Assembly (NCBI RefSeq): GCF_900106995.1
Contig: NZ_FNOK01000024.1
Span: 62,001-126,000, forward strand
Origin: Saccharopolyspora shandongensis
Lineage (GTDB): Bacteria > Actinomycetota > Actinomycetes > Mycobacteriales > Pseudonocardiaceae
DNA: 64,000 nucleotides
Direction of reading: 5' to 3'
A model generated the notes under the pieces. That model saw only the letters and a program-made list of their open reading frames with translations. It was not told where the DNA came from and did not search any database. Positions 31,224 through 38,808 of the stretch are shown here, one piece after another. A program made the position numbers and the translations under genes. Numbering within the stretch: the stretch's first letter is position 1; the number at the start of each line of letters is the position of its first letter.

Positions 31224-32324
31224 TCACCCGCCCGCCGAGCGCAGCACCGAGCAGGCCCCGCAGGCAGCGCAACCCGCTTTCTGATCTGCGCCGGACATGC
31301 CGGCGCGCCGCAACCGCTCCGCGACCGCTTCGGTGACGTAGCGCAGCACCTCCGAGCTCGGCGCGCCGATGCCGTCTCGGGCCGCGAGGGTGCCGCGCAT
31401 GGGCCGGAAGGGCACCACGAACGGGTACACGCCGCGCTCGATCAGCGCCGCCGCACCGTCGATCAGTTCATCGGGGTTCTCGCCCAGCCCGACCAGTAGG
31501 TAGGTGGAGACGCGGTTGCGGCCGAAGACTCGCACCGCCTCGTCCCACGCAGCCTCGTACTCGGCCAGGGGGACGGTCGATTTGCCGGGCATCCAGCGGC
31601 GTCGCACGTCCTCGTCGAGCGCCTCGACGTGGATGCCGATGGAGGTTGCTCCCGCGTCATGCAGGTCGCGGATCCAGCGCAGGTCGCCCGGCGGCTCGCA
31701 CTGCACCTGGATCGGCAGTCCGGGGACCGCTTCGAGCACGGCGCGCACGGAGCGCACCAAGTTGCGGGCGCCGCGGTCGGGCCCGGCGGTCGTGCCAGTG
31801 GTCATCACCATCTGCCGCACCCCGTCGAGCCGCACGGCTGCTTCGGCGACTTCGGCCAGCTGGGCCGGTGTCTTGGCCGCGACGGTGGCGCCGGAGCGCA
31901 GGGATTCCTCGATGGTGCAGAAGCGGCACCGGTCGGATTCGCCGTAGCGGATGCACGTCTGGACCACCGTGGTGGCCAGCACGTCGGCGCCGTGCAGCCG
32001 GGCTATCTGCTCGTACGAAACACCGTCCTCAGTAGACAGACGGTAGAACTGCGGGCGCTGCACGGGTGAAATTGCCAGGCCGGTGTCCTGCTCACCGAGC
32101 CAGACCTTCCCGTCGCGAACGGTGTAGGGGCTGGCGGGGTTGGTGGGCAGCGCGGCGTTGGCACCGTCGACGAGGACGTGCCCGTCGTCACTGGGGCCGG
32201 CGCCGTCCGGCCGCCGGACCTCGGCGTCCACCCGAATCCCGTGCAGGGCGAGTTCGGCTCGGGTGGTGATCCGCACGTCCACCGCCGTGCTTGTCGTACG
32301 CGTCTTGTCGGTGCCAACGCTCAC
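31224..32324 (-). CDS. MSMEG_0568-family radical SAM protein
   Basis: The protein has 366 residues from GTG 32324, with AGAGG upstream; the ten-base gap to the preceding gene supports this start. The cluster-binding motif is TCIRYGESDRCRFC, that is C-x8-C-x2-C instead of the usual C-x3-C-x2-C, as is normal for this family. A second Cys group, CAACGAC, lies at the very end and could bind an auxiliary cluster. The SAM-binding GG-like region (MVMTTGTTAG) is present. It is a core member of Nit1C-type operons; its substrate is unknown. Confidence 0.88.
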   Translation of the reverse strand: MSVGTDKTRTTSTAVDVRITTRAELALHGIRVDAEVRRPDGAGPSDDGHVLVDGANAALPTNPASPYTVRDGKVWLGEQDTGLAISPVQRPQFYRLSTEDGVSYEQIARLHGADVLATTVVQTCIRYGESDRCRFCTIEESLRSGATVAAKTPAQLAEVAEAAVRLDGVRQMVMTTGTTAGPDRGARNLVRSVRAVLEAVPGLPIQVQCEPPGDLRWIRDLHDAGATSIGIHVEALDEDVRRRWMPGKSTVPLAEYEAAWDEAVRVFGRNRVSTYLLVGLGENPDELIDGAAALIERGVYPFVVPFRPMRGTLAARDGIGAPSSEVLRYVTEAVAERLRRAGMSGADQKAGCAACGACSVLRSAGG

Positions 32325-32334
32325 GGTGCACCTC

Positions 32335-32856
32335 TCAGAGCTGGTAGGTGGAGTTGATGATCGCGCCCTTGCGCGCGTAGTGGATGATCGCGTCCTGCAC
32401 GTCCAGCGGATGCGCGGGGATGACGCCTTCGATGAGGTCTTCCTCACGCGCACCGTGCAACGACAGGCCGAAGCGGCAGCAGTAGACCTTGCCGCCTTCG
32501 GCGATGAAGGTCTTGAGCTGGTTGTTGATGTTGTGCTCGCCGGGGAAGGCGGAGTTGCCGGTGGTCGGGAAGCCGCGGGTGGCCAAGCAGTTGAGAGCGC
32601 CGGGGCCGTAGAAGTAGATCGCGGTCTCGAAGCCCTTGCGCAGGGCGCGGGTCGCCTGCAGCACGGCCACGAAGCTCACCGAGGATTCGTGGGCGATGCC
32701 GTGCACGAGGGTGAAGTACGCTTCCCCGTTCTCCGCCTGGTAGTCGGGGAAGACCTTGGTGGATCCGTAGATGCTGGATCCTTCCGGCAGCGATGGGTGC
32801 GGGATCTCGCCCAGCGACTTCTGCTCCAAGTCGGTGAGTTCGACGTTGTCGGACAT
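32335..32856 (-). CDS. MSMEG_0572/Sll0783-family nitrogen starvation response protein
   Basis: The protein has 173 residues. ATG 32856 has AGGAGG eight bases ahead. The conserved run IYGSTKVFPDYQAENGEAYF, then YFYGPGALNCLATRGFP and VYCCRFGLSLHGA, is typical of this family. Several Cys and a DsrE-like layout are visible, but no reaction is known. The cyanobacterial member Sll0783 is induced under nitrogen starvation. It sits directly upstream of the radical SAM gene in the operon. Confidence 0.87.
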   Translation of the reverse strand: MSDNVELTDLEQKSLGEIPHPSLPEGSSIYGSTKVFPDYQAENGEAYFTLVHGIAHESSVSFVAVLQATRALRKGFETAIYFYGPGALNCLATRGFPTTGNSAFPGEHNINNQLKTFIAEGGKVYCCRFGLSLHGAREEDLIEGVIPAHPLDVQDAIIHYARKGAIINSTYQL

Positions 32857-32896
32857 GGATGTCCTCCTCATGATGGGGATGTGGAATGGGATTCGC

Positions 32897-33724
32897 TCAG
32901 TCGTAGAGCGCGGCGAACGTGTCGAGGAAGACCCGGTCGCCGAGTTCGCCGTCGCCCGCCGCGGCGTGCAGTCGGGCGAACTCGCCCGCGAAGTCACCCC
33001 ACGGCTGGTCGCTGGCGAAGAGCACGCGGTCGTGTCCGATGCCGCGGTGCTCGATCTCCCGGGCCAGCCAGTGCGGAGCGAACCCGATGGCCCAGGAGAG
33101 GTCGGTGTAGACGCGCTTGCCAGCGCTGATCCAGTCGAAGAAGCGGGAACCGGCGAGCTTGATGTGCCCGCTCATCCCGCCACCGAAGTGCACCAGGTGC
33201 ACACGCACGCGGTCGGCGTACCACTCCACCAGCTTCCCGACCTCGTCGATGTCCGAAGTGGACCCTGGGGAGGTGTGGACGTGCACCACGAGGTCGTGCT
33301 GCTCGGCCGTGGCGAAGATGCGGTCCAGGTGTGGTCGGCAGGCAGGGTCGCTGGGGGAGCCGCCCAACAGGAAACTCAGCTTCAGCGCCCGGACCCCGCT
33401 CTCGCCCGCCAGAGCGAGGGCTCCGGCGGTGCGCTGCTCGTCGTCGGACCGAGGTGAAACCCAGAGCCCGGCCCGGACGCGATCGTCGGTCTGGGCAGCC
33501 TCGAGCACCAGGTGGTTGAGCGAAAAAGCCACAGCCGGGTCGGGCACCCCGTAGTTGGGGAGCACCAGGGCCCGTTCCGTTCCCTCCGCATCGAGGTCGG
33601 CCAGCAACTCTTTGATCGTCGCACGGGCGGTGGAGTCCGGGTTCACCGGCGGACCGCCGTAGAACGGGTGCGCGGGCAGCGCGCCGAGGTGGCGGTGAGC
33701 GTCGTGGACGCGGCGAGTGGTCAT
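32897..33724 (-). CDS. Amidohydrolase-family protein
   Basis: The protein has 275 residues. The TIM-barrel metal ligands of the amidohydrolase-2 group can be placed: DAHRH near residue 10, His in VVHVHTSPG, His in VHLVHFGGG, and Asp in FASDQPWGDF. It lies 13 bases after the flavin oxidoreductase stop and 40 bases before the Sll0783-like gene, so it is within the operon. Likely work is hydrolysis or decarboxylation of a small acid or amide made in the pathway. Confidence 0.8.
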   Translation of the reverse strand: MTTRRVHDAHRHLGALPAHPFYGGPPVNPDSTARATIKELLADLDAEGTERALVLPNYGVPDPAVAFSLNHLVLEAAQTDDRVRAGLWVSPRSDDEQRTAGALALAGESGVRALKLSFLLGGSPSDPACRPHLDRIFATAEQHDLVVHVHTSPGSTSDIDEVGKLVEWYADRVRVHLVHFGGGMSGHIKLAGSRFFDWISAGKRVYTDLSWAIGFAPHWLAREIEHRGIGHDRVLFASDQPWGDFAGEFARLHAAAGDGELGDRVFLDTFAALYD

Positions 33725-33737
33725 CCGGCGGCCCTCC

Positions 33738-35075
33738 TCAGCACGCCAGCGAGGCGGTGGTCGCGGAGCCGGTGAGCGCGCCGCATATGTCGTTGCTGCT
33801 GTGCACCGGCCGCGCCCCAGGCCGCAGCGGGCTGTAGGACACGATCCGTTCGGCGAGGTGCTCCGCGTCCTTGCCCACGGCTTCCATCCGCCCAGATCCC
33901 CAGGTGTGCTGCCACGGCAGACCGAGGAAGTACAGGCCCGGCGCGCTGGTCACACCACGCCAATGCGTCGGGTAGCCGCGGCCGTCGAAGACGGGCACCT
34001 CGATCCAGCGGTAGTCGGAGCGGAACCCGGTCGCCCAGATCACCGAAGTCACCCCGGCCGCGGACAGGTCCAACCGCCCACCCTGCGCTGGATCTGGACG
34101 CCACACCGGCACGTACCGTTCCTCCCGCGGGGCGTCAATCCCGCGTTCCTCGATGTAGGTGTCGATCGAGTCCTTGATGGACTCCGCGACGGCATCGGCG
34201 GAATCCAGGTTGCGCTCCAGGTCGTCGGCGAACACGGCGTTCGCACCGTCGATGTCGAGCAGTCGTCCGTGCAGCCGCATCCCGTCGCGGGCGAACGAGC
34301 GCAGGTCGATGTCCCGACCGCCGTCCCGGCCGGTCACGTAGTGGTTGACGCGTTTGCGGACCAGTTCGGGGTCGTGGAACTCGTCGATGGTCTTGGCGTA
34401 GTACCCCATGTCCGCCAGCCAGGCCACGCAGTCGCGCCCCCGGTAGAAACGGGCGACCCGCGGCGCGTCCCCGACAGCTAGGTGCACTTGACGGCCCGCC
34501 AAGTGAAGGTCCTCCGCGATTTGCGCACCGGACTGCCCGCTGCCGACCACGAGCACGGCCCCCACGGGCAGGGCGTCCGCGTTGCGGTAGTCGGCCGAAT
34601 GCAGCTGGCGGACGGTGCCGGGCAGCCGTTCGGCGATCCGGGGCATGCTCGGTTCGTGATATGCGCCGGTAGCGACGACCACCTGGTCCGCGGTCAGTTC
34701 GCCGGCAGTGGTGTCAAGGTGGAACAGACCCTTGTCGGTGCGGCGCAGCCGCGTAACTTGGACACCTTCGGCCAGCGGAGGATCGGACGCTGTCTTGTAG
34801 TCCTCCAGGTAAGCCACGATCTCGTCGCGCACCATGAACCCGTGCGGATCCGCTCCACGGTAGGGAAAACCGGGCAGCGAGCACTGCCAGTTCGGGGTCA
34901 CAAGGCAGAAGGAGTCCCACCGGCGGGACCGCCAGTCGTGTGCCACTTGGTGCGATTCGAGTACCACGTGTTCGATCGCCCGCTCCCGCAGGCAGTAACT
35001 GGCGGACAGCCCGGCCTGGCCCCCGCCCACCACAACGACCGGGTAATGCCCGCCAACAGCACACGCGCGGCTCAT
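33738..35075 (-). CDS. MSMEG_0569-family flavin-dependent oxidoreductase
   Basis: The protein has 445 residues from ATG 35075, which overlaps the leader ORF stop (ATGA). It has an FAD-binding GGGQAG motif at the N-terminus (VVVVGGGQAGLSAS), a second NADPH-type GSGQSG motif in VLVVGSGQSGAQIAE, and the ATG(F)R closing motif (WATGFRSD). This is the layout of class B flavin monooxygenases, such as N-hydroxylating or Baeyer-Villiger enzymes. The family is tied to Nit1C-type clusters. It probably oxidises a nitrogen-bearing intermediate; the substrate is not known. Confidence 0.85.
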   Translation of the reverse strand: MSRACAVGGHYPVVVVGGGQAGLSASYCLRERAIEHVVLESHQVAHDWRSRRWDSFCLVTPNWQCSLPGFPYRGADPHGFMVRDEIVAYLEDYKTASDPPLAEGVQVTRLRRTDKGLFHLDTTAGELTADQVVVATGAYHEPSMPRIAERLPGTVRQLHSADYRNADALPVGAVLVVGSGQSGAQIAEDLHLAGRQVHLAVGDAPRVARFYRGRDCVAWLADMGYYAKTIDEFHDPELVRKRVNHYVTGRDGGRDIDLRSFARDGMRLHGRLLDIDGANAVFADDLERNLDSADAVAESIKDSIDTYIEERGIDAPREERYVPVWRPDPAQGGRLDLSAAGVTSVIWATGFRSDYRWIEVPVFDGRGYPTHWRGVTSAPGLYFLGLPWQHTWGSGRMEAVGKDAEHLAERIVSYSPLRPGARPVHSSNDICGALTGSATTASLAC

Positions 35076-35251
35076 CGTGCGCGCCCGGCGGTGGGAAGCA
35101 GCGCCTCGACGGTCACATGTGCCGACGGTGAGGTGAATGCGGCTGCGGAGTCTTCGATCCGGGCGAATTGCGCGAGTTCGACCGATCGGGATCCGATCGT
35201 CAGCCGTAGCCTGGCGAGCCGGCTTGTGACATCCTTGGCAGTGCCTTTCAT
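35072..35251 (-). CDS. Small leader ORF of the Nit1C-type operon
   Basis: The protein has 59 residues, with ATG at 35251 and a GAGG-type site 13 bases upstream (rather far). It includes SRLARLRLTIGSRSVELAQF and is not a recognised family. It overlaps the oxidoreductase gene by ATGA, so it may serve for translational coupling. It occupies the place where some clusters carry the small MSMEG_0570 protein but does not show that family's features. Confidence 0.5.
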   Translation of the reverse strand: MKGTAKDVTSRLARLRLTIGSRSVELAQFARIEDSAAAFTSPSAHVTVEALLPTAGRAR

Positions 35252-35690
35252 TTCGGTGTCCGGTTCCTCTCTGGCTGGCTGGCCGCAACCGCGACACGGC
35301 GAAAAGTAGCCGCGTCGAACCGCTCGTGAACCCGTTGACCGGGCGCGCGGGGAATCCGTAGGGGAACGTTTCACCAGAAGGGCGATCACGTTGACCACGA
35401 CGTTGTTCAACCGGCCCGCGCGCCGCGTGGGACCGAAGATGCCGGAGGGCGAACTCGTCCTCCAGGAGCCGCCGCCGGTACCGGAATCGAAGAGCATGGC
35501 ACCCCGAACGCGCCCGACTCACTGCCCGGGCTGTTCGTGGGAATCCTGTTACCGGGTGTGCTGGTTATGTGCGGTTTCTGATCACCATCCTTCGGGTGCT
35601 GCTTCTTGCAGGAGGTCGATTGTCGGGTTTCCTTCGCGGGGTGCCGAGAGAATGTGCGACAGTTGTTGCGACCACTGCGTTTTCTCGGTT

Positions 35691-35885
35691 CCCAACCCAA
35701 CGAGAATTCGACAGCCGTAGTCGCTGCACGTCATCGGTGCCGGCGGGAGCGACGGTGTGGTAGGCGTCGCGTAGGTAACGCTCGATCCGGTTGTGAGCGA
35801 GCAGGCCGTATGCGTCGTGTGCTTCCATCGCGACCCGGGCGGAATCCAGGACGGTGCGGGAGTTGACGAAGAGAAGAGCGAGCGA
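35691..35885 (-). pseudogene. Acyl-CoA dehydrogenase C-terminal remnant
   Basis: The frame spells ARVAMEAHDAYGLLAHNRIE, RYLRDA and then GTDDVQRLRL. This is the C-terminal helix bundle end of acyl-CoA dehydrogenases (A..A..A.GG.G......ER.LRDA....GT..IQRL). No N-terminal two-thirds and no start are present. It lies in an otherwise gene-free stretch (35252-36120) in which I see no other gene. It is probably a decayed neighbour of the biosynthetic locus. Confidence 0.6.
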
Positions 35886-36120
35886 CCTTGACGGTGCAGA
35901 CCGCAGCTGGTCCCGCCCAGCACGCTTATGCCAGCTGGGGCTGGCGTAAGGTCGCGCAAAAGCGGAACCCGTTGCCCGAGGCCCAATCTTCGATGTGCTG
36001 ATGAAAGATCTCCAGCAGTGATCAACTCGATCTCGGGTTTTGGGATCCATCGGCTGCCGACGATGCCACCTGCACCTCCGACACCACCCGCAGCTGCGGC
36101 CGCCAACCTCTGCCCAAGCC

Positions 36121-36756
36121 CTACAGCAGGCCCAGGCCGCGGGCTTTGGCGATGGCCTCGATCCTGTTGCGGGCGTCCAGCTTCCGCAGCGTGTTCTGCA
36201 TGTACCCCTTGACCGTGTTCGGCGAGAGGTACATCGCCGCGGCGATCTCGGTGGTGCTCTGGCCCAGCGCCGCTCTGCGCAGAACGTCGTACTCCCGCGT
36301 GGTGATCGGCCCGCGAACCTTCCGGCGGCGCGGCGAGTTGGGTTGCCGATCCCCGTGAGCTACCGCCAGCAGGGTGTGCATGATCTCGCCGCGACCCGCG
36401 TCTTTCGACAACACCTCGCGTGCCCCGGCGTTCACCGCCGCTTTCGCGATGGCGTGTTCCGGTGAGGAGGTGAAGACGACGGTGCGGACGTGCGGATCCT
36501 TGCGCCGCAGCTCGGTGATGATCTCGGGCGCCAGCAGGTCGCTGAAACGCAGGTCGAGCAGCACGACGTCCGGATGCGTGCGGGCGCTCGCTTCGATCGT
36601 TTCGCCGCCTGTCCCCGCCGTGCCCACCAGTTTGAACGCTCGACCGCCCCCCAGCAGCAGGCTCACGCCGTACCGCACGACCGGAAGGCGGTCCGCGACG
36701 AGCACGCGGACCTGCGAAGAGTTCCTCTGTTCCCTGACGTGACGCTCCGTTTCCAT
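36121..36756 (-). CDS. LuxR-family response regulator
   Basis: The protein has 211 residues from ATG 36756. Receiver domain about 15-130: VRVLVADRLPVVRYG, phospho-acceptor Asp in VVLLDLRF, and SKDAG with the conserved Lys. The HTH is about 145-205 (ITTREYDVLRRAALGQSTTE, then SPNTVKGYMQNTLRKL). A NarL/FixJ-type layout with no adjacent kinase; the hybrid sensor at 46225-48525 is a candidate partner. It sits at the edge of the deazaflavin locus and may govern it. Confidence 0.88.
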   Translation of the reverse strand: METERHVREQRNSSQVRVLVADRLPVVRYGVSLLLGGGRAFKLVGTAGTGGETIEASARTHPDVVLLDLRFSDLLAPEIITELRRKDPHVRTVVFTSSPEHAIAKAAVNAGAREVLSKDAGRGEIMHTLLAVAHGDRQPNSPRRRKVRGPITTREYDVLRRAALGQSTTEIAAAMYLSPNTVKGYMQNTLRKLDARNRIEAIAKARGLGLL

Positions 36757-36859
36757 GGCCGCTCCGTTCCTTCGAACGGTCCGGGCGAGGATTCCCCGGG
36801 ACCGGGTGTGGTGGACGGTCGGGCGGGGCCCGGCCGCCTGGACAGCGATCGAGAAGCGA

Positions 36860-37579
36860 TCAGCGGACCGGGGTCCGCGGGACATCGGTCACCCGGACCC
36901 CGGCATGCGCCCGGTACCGGCGGTTGATCGAGATCAGGTTGGCGGTGAGTGCCTCCACCTGGCGGGAGTTGCGCAACCTTCCGGCGTAGATCCCGCGCAT
37001 CCCGGGGATGGTGTCCGCCAGCTCGATGACGGCATCGGTCGCAGCCCGGTCGTCGCCGACCACCATGACGTCGGTCTCCACCCGCGGTACCGAAGGATCC
37101 AGCAGCAGTGCCGCGGAAACGTGGTGGAAGGCACCGACCACGCGGCTCTCGGGGCAGATCCGCTGGGCCTGCAAGCAGGCGCTGCCCTCCGGCACGTCGA
37201 GCGTGTGAGCACCGTGCCGGTCGAATCCCATCGGGACCGCGCAGTCGACGATGATCTTCCCGATCAGCTCATCGGCCACTTTGGACAGGATCGGCGCGTG
37301 GCTGTCCCACGGAACCGCCACAACGACCAGGTCCGCGCGTGCTGCGCACTCCGTGTTGTCCATGCCGGTCGCGATGGGGAGGTCTCGCGCGATCGAACGC
37401 GCCCGATCGGCCGATCGGGAGCCGATCAGGACTTCGCGCCCGGCCAGGCCGAGCCGGCGGGCCAAGCCGCGACCTTGGTCGCCGGTGCCGCCCAGCACAC
37501 CGACCACCATGTCGGCCGGGCCCAGCGGGTCGTTCTCAGCGGCGTGCGGGGCAGGCACCTTGACGTTCTCCTTCATCAT
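36860..37579 (-). CDS. npdG: F420-dependent NADP oxidoreductase (NpdG/Fno)
   Basis: The protein has 239 residues; the start is at the first of two Met codons (37579/37576). The N-terminal Rossmann motif GVLGGTGDQGRGLARRL, then GSRSADRA and VVVAVPWDSH, are the signature of F420:NADPH oxidoreductases. The enzyme shuttles hydride between NADP(H) and F420. It lies on the minus strand with ribA and a small Cys protein, opposite the F420 biosynthetic genes, so it supplies or drains reduced deazaflavin for the locus. The symbol is by family only. Confidence 0.85.
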   Translation of the reverse strand: MMKENVKVPAPHAAENDPLGPADMVVGVLGGTGDQGRGLARRLGLAGREVLIGSRSADRARSIARDLPIATGMDNTECAARADLVVVAVPWDSHAPILSKVADELIGKIIVDCAVPMGFDRHGAHTLDVPEGSACLQAQRICPESRVVGAFHHVSAALLLDPSVPRVETDVMVVGDDRAATDAVIELADTIPGMRGIYAGRLRNSRQVEALTANLISINRRYRAHAGVRVTDVPRTPVR

Positions 37580-37647
37580 CGGAGTTCCTAGTCGCGTAGT
37601 CGGGGTAGAACTTCTGGCTGTTCGCCGGCCTCCGATGAACGGTTCGG

Positions 37648-37869
37648 CTACTGGCGGGAGGCGAGGATCCGCCAACACGCCATGCAGGTGTCCTCACGCA
37701 CCCAGGCGATCTCCGGCGCGATCCGCTGCAATTCGTCAGTACTGACATCGACGCCGCACAACGCCTTGGCGACCAACCCGGGTTCGGCGTTTCGTGCGGC
37801 CCGATCGAAGGCGTGCCGACCACAGCTGACCGGCTGCCACCGCCCGATCTTCGTACCATCAGGCAACAT
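37648..37869 (-). CDS. Small Cys-rich actinobacterial protein
   Basis: The protein has 73 residues. ATG 37869 with AAGGAG nine bases upstream. It has SCGRHAFD and a closing CMACWRILA, so one Cys-Gly-Arg-His and one CxxC motif, which could together hold a zinc or iron site. It is similar in kind to uncharacterised small proteins of Pseudonocardiaceae. It lies between ribA and npdG on the same strand. Confidence 0.65.
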   Translation of the reverse strand: MLPDGTKIGRWQPVSCGRHAFDRAARNAEPGLVAKALCGVDVSTDELQRIAPEIAWVREDTCMACWRILASRQ

Positions 37870-38017
37870 TTCGACTCCTTCCGCTGATCGGCACTTGTCC
37901 GCTGACAGGCCATCTGGGAATTTGCTGCGACTGCCCCGCTCGCCCGTGGCCGTGAGGCCCGCGCCGATGACTGCCGGCCACCGCGAGACGCCTTGCGCTC
38001 TGGTCAGGTGCCCGCCG

Positions 38018-38653
38018 TCAGCGCGCGAGTGTGGTGGGCAGGTCGAGGAGGTGTCCGAGCCGGTCCCGCTTCGCCGTGAGGTAGCCGATGTTGTGCTGCG
38101 TGGGCTGCGCTTGCAGGGGTACCCGCTCGACCACCGGGATGCGGTGCCGCAGTAAGGCGTCCTGCTTGTCCGGGTTGTTGGTCAGCAGTCGAACGCCTCG
38201 CACGCCCAGCTCGGCGAGGATCTCCGCGGCGACCCCGTAGTCGCGGGAGTCGACCGGGAGTCCCAGGTGGGTGTTGGCGTCGACGGTGTCCAGTCCGAGC
38301 GACTGCTGGGCGTCGTAGGCCTGGAGCTTGCGCCCGATGCCGATCCCGCGTCCCTCCTGCCCGCGCAGGTACACCACGACCCCCCGGCCTTCCTGGGCGA
38401 TGGTGGCCAGCGCGGCGCGCAGCTGCGGGCCGCAGTCGCAGCGCAGGGAGTCGAACAGGTCGCCGGTCAGGCATTCGCTGTGGATGCGGACCAGCACCGG
38501 CCTGCCATCGCGCACCTCGCCGCGGACCAGCGCGACGTGCTCGACACCGTCGGGCGCGCGGAAGGCGATCGCCTGGAAAACGCCGTGCGGGGTGGGAATC
38601 GCCGCTCGGCCCGAACACGCGGTTGCAGTGTTGTCCACCGCGGGATGGGACAT
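38018..38653 (-). CDS. ribA: GTP cyclohydrolase II
   Basis: The protein has 211 residues, a complete stand-alone RibA. The zinc motif is Cys61, Cys72, Cys74 in SECLTGDLFDSLRCDCG; the catalytic and GTP-binding region YLRGQEGRGIGIG and the VDANTHLGLPVDSRDYG stretch are intact. It converts GTP to the pyrimidine precursor from which 5-amino-6-ribitylaminouracil, one of the two substrates of FO synthase, is made. Its placement opposite cofD-fbiC suggests precursor supply for deazaflavin rather than housekeeping riboflavin. The fused DHBP synthase domain found in many actinobacterial RibAB proteins is missing. Confidence 0.92.
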   Translation of the reverse strand: MSHPAVDNTATACSGRAAIPTPHGVFQAIAFRAPDGVEHVALVRGEVRDGRPVLVRIHSECLTGDLFDSLRCDCGPQLRAALATIAQEGRGVVVYLRGQEGRGIGIGRKLQAYDAQQSLGLDTVDANTHLGLPVDSRDYGVAAEILAELGVRGVRLLTNNPDKQDALLRHRIPVVERVPLQAQPTQHNIGYLTAKRDRLGHLLDLPTTLAR

Positions 38654-38808
38654 CGTGCCGCCTCCCTGACTGGGGACCGGGACGTGGCGCCCGGTGAGTG
38701 ACCTTGCCGTGGATCACGGTAGGGACCGGCGGCGGTGAGATCGTCCGGACAATGAAATGTTGAGAATTACTTGATGCCGGTCTGATCTGGCCGGGCAACG
38801 CTGTTGCC
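38654..38808 (+). promoter_or_regulatory. Divergent promoter region of the deazaflavin locus
   Basis: A 155-base gap separates ribA (minus) from the acyl-adenylating gene (plus). The stretch 38748-38775 is locally AT-rich (AATGAAATG, GAATTACTTG) in a very GC-rich setting, as expected for a promoter or regulator site. No clear -35/-10 pair or palindrome is assigned. Confidence 0.45.

Noticed and set aside
35252..36120. A complete gene in the gap before the LuxR-type regulator
   Set aside because: Frames on both strands lack starts, ribosome-binding sites and intact domains; only an acyl-CoA dehydrogenase remnant is recognisable.
36121..36756. A classic two-component pair at the LuxR response regulator
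   Set aside because: No histidine kinase gene lies next to it; the nearest kinase is about 10 kb away with its own receiver and OmpR partner.
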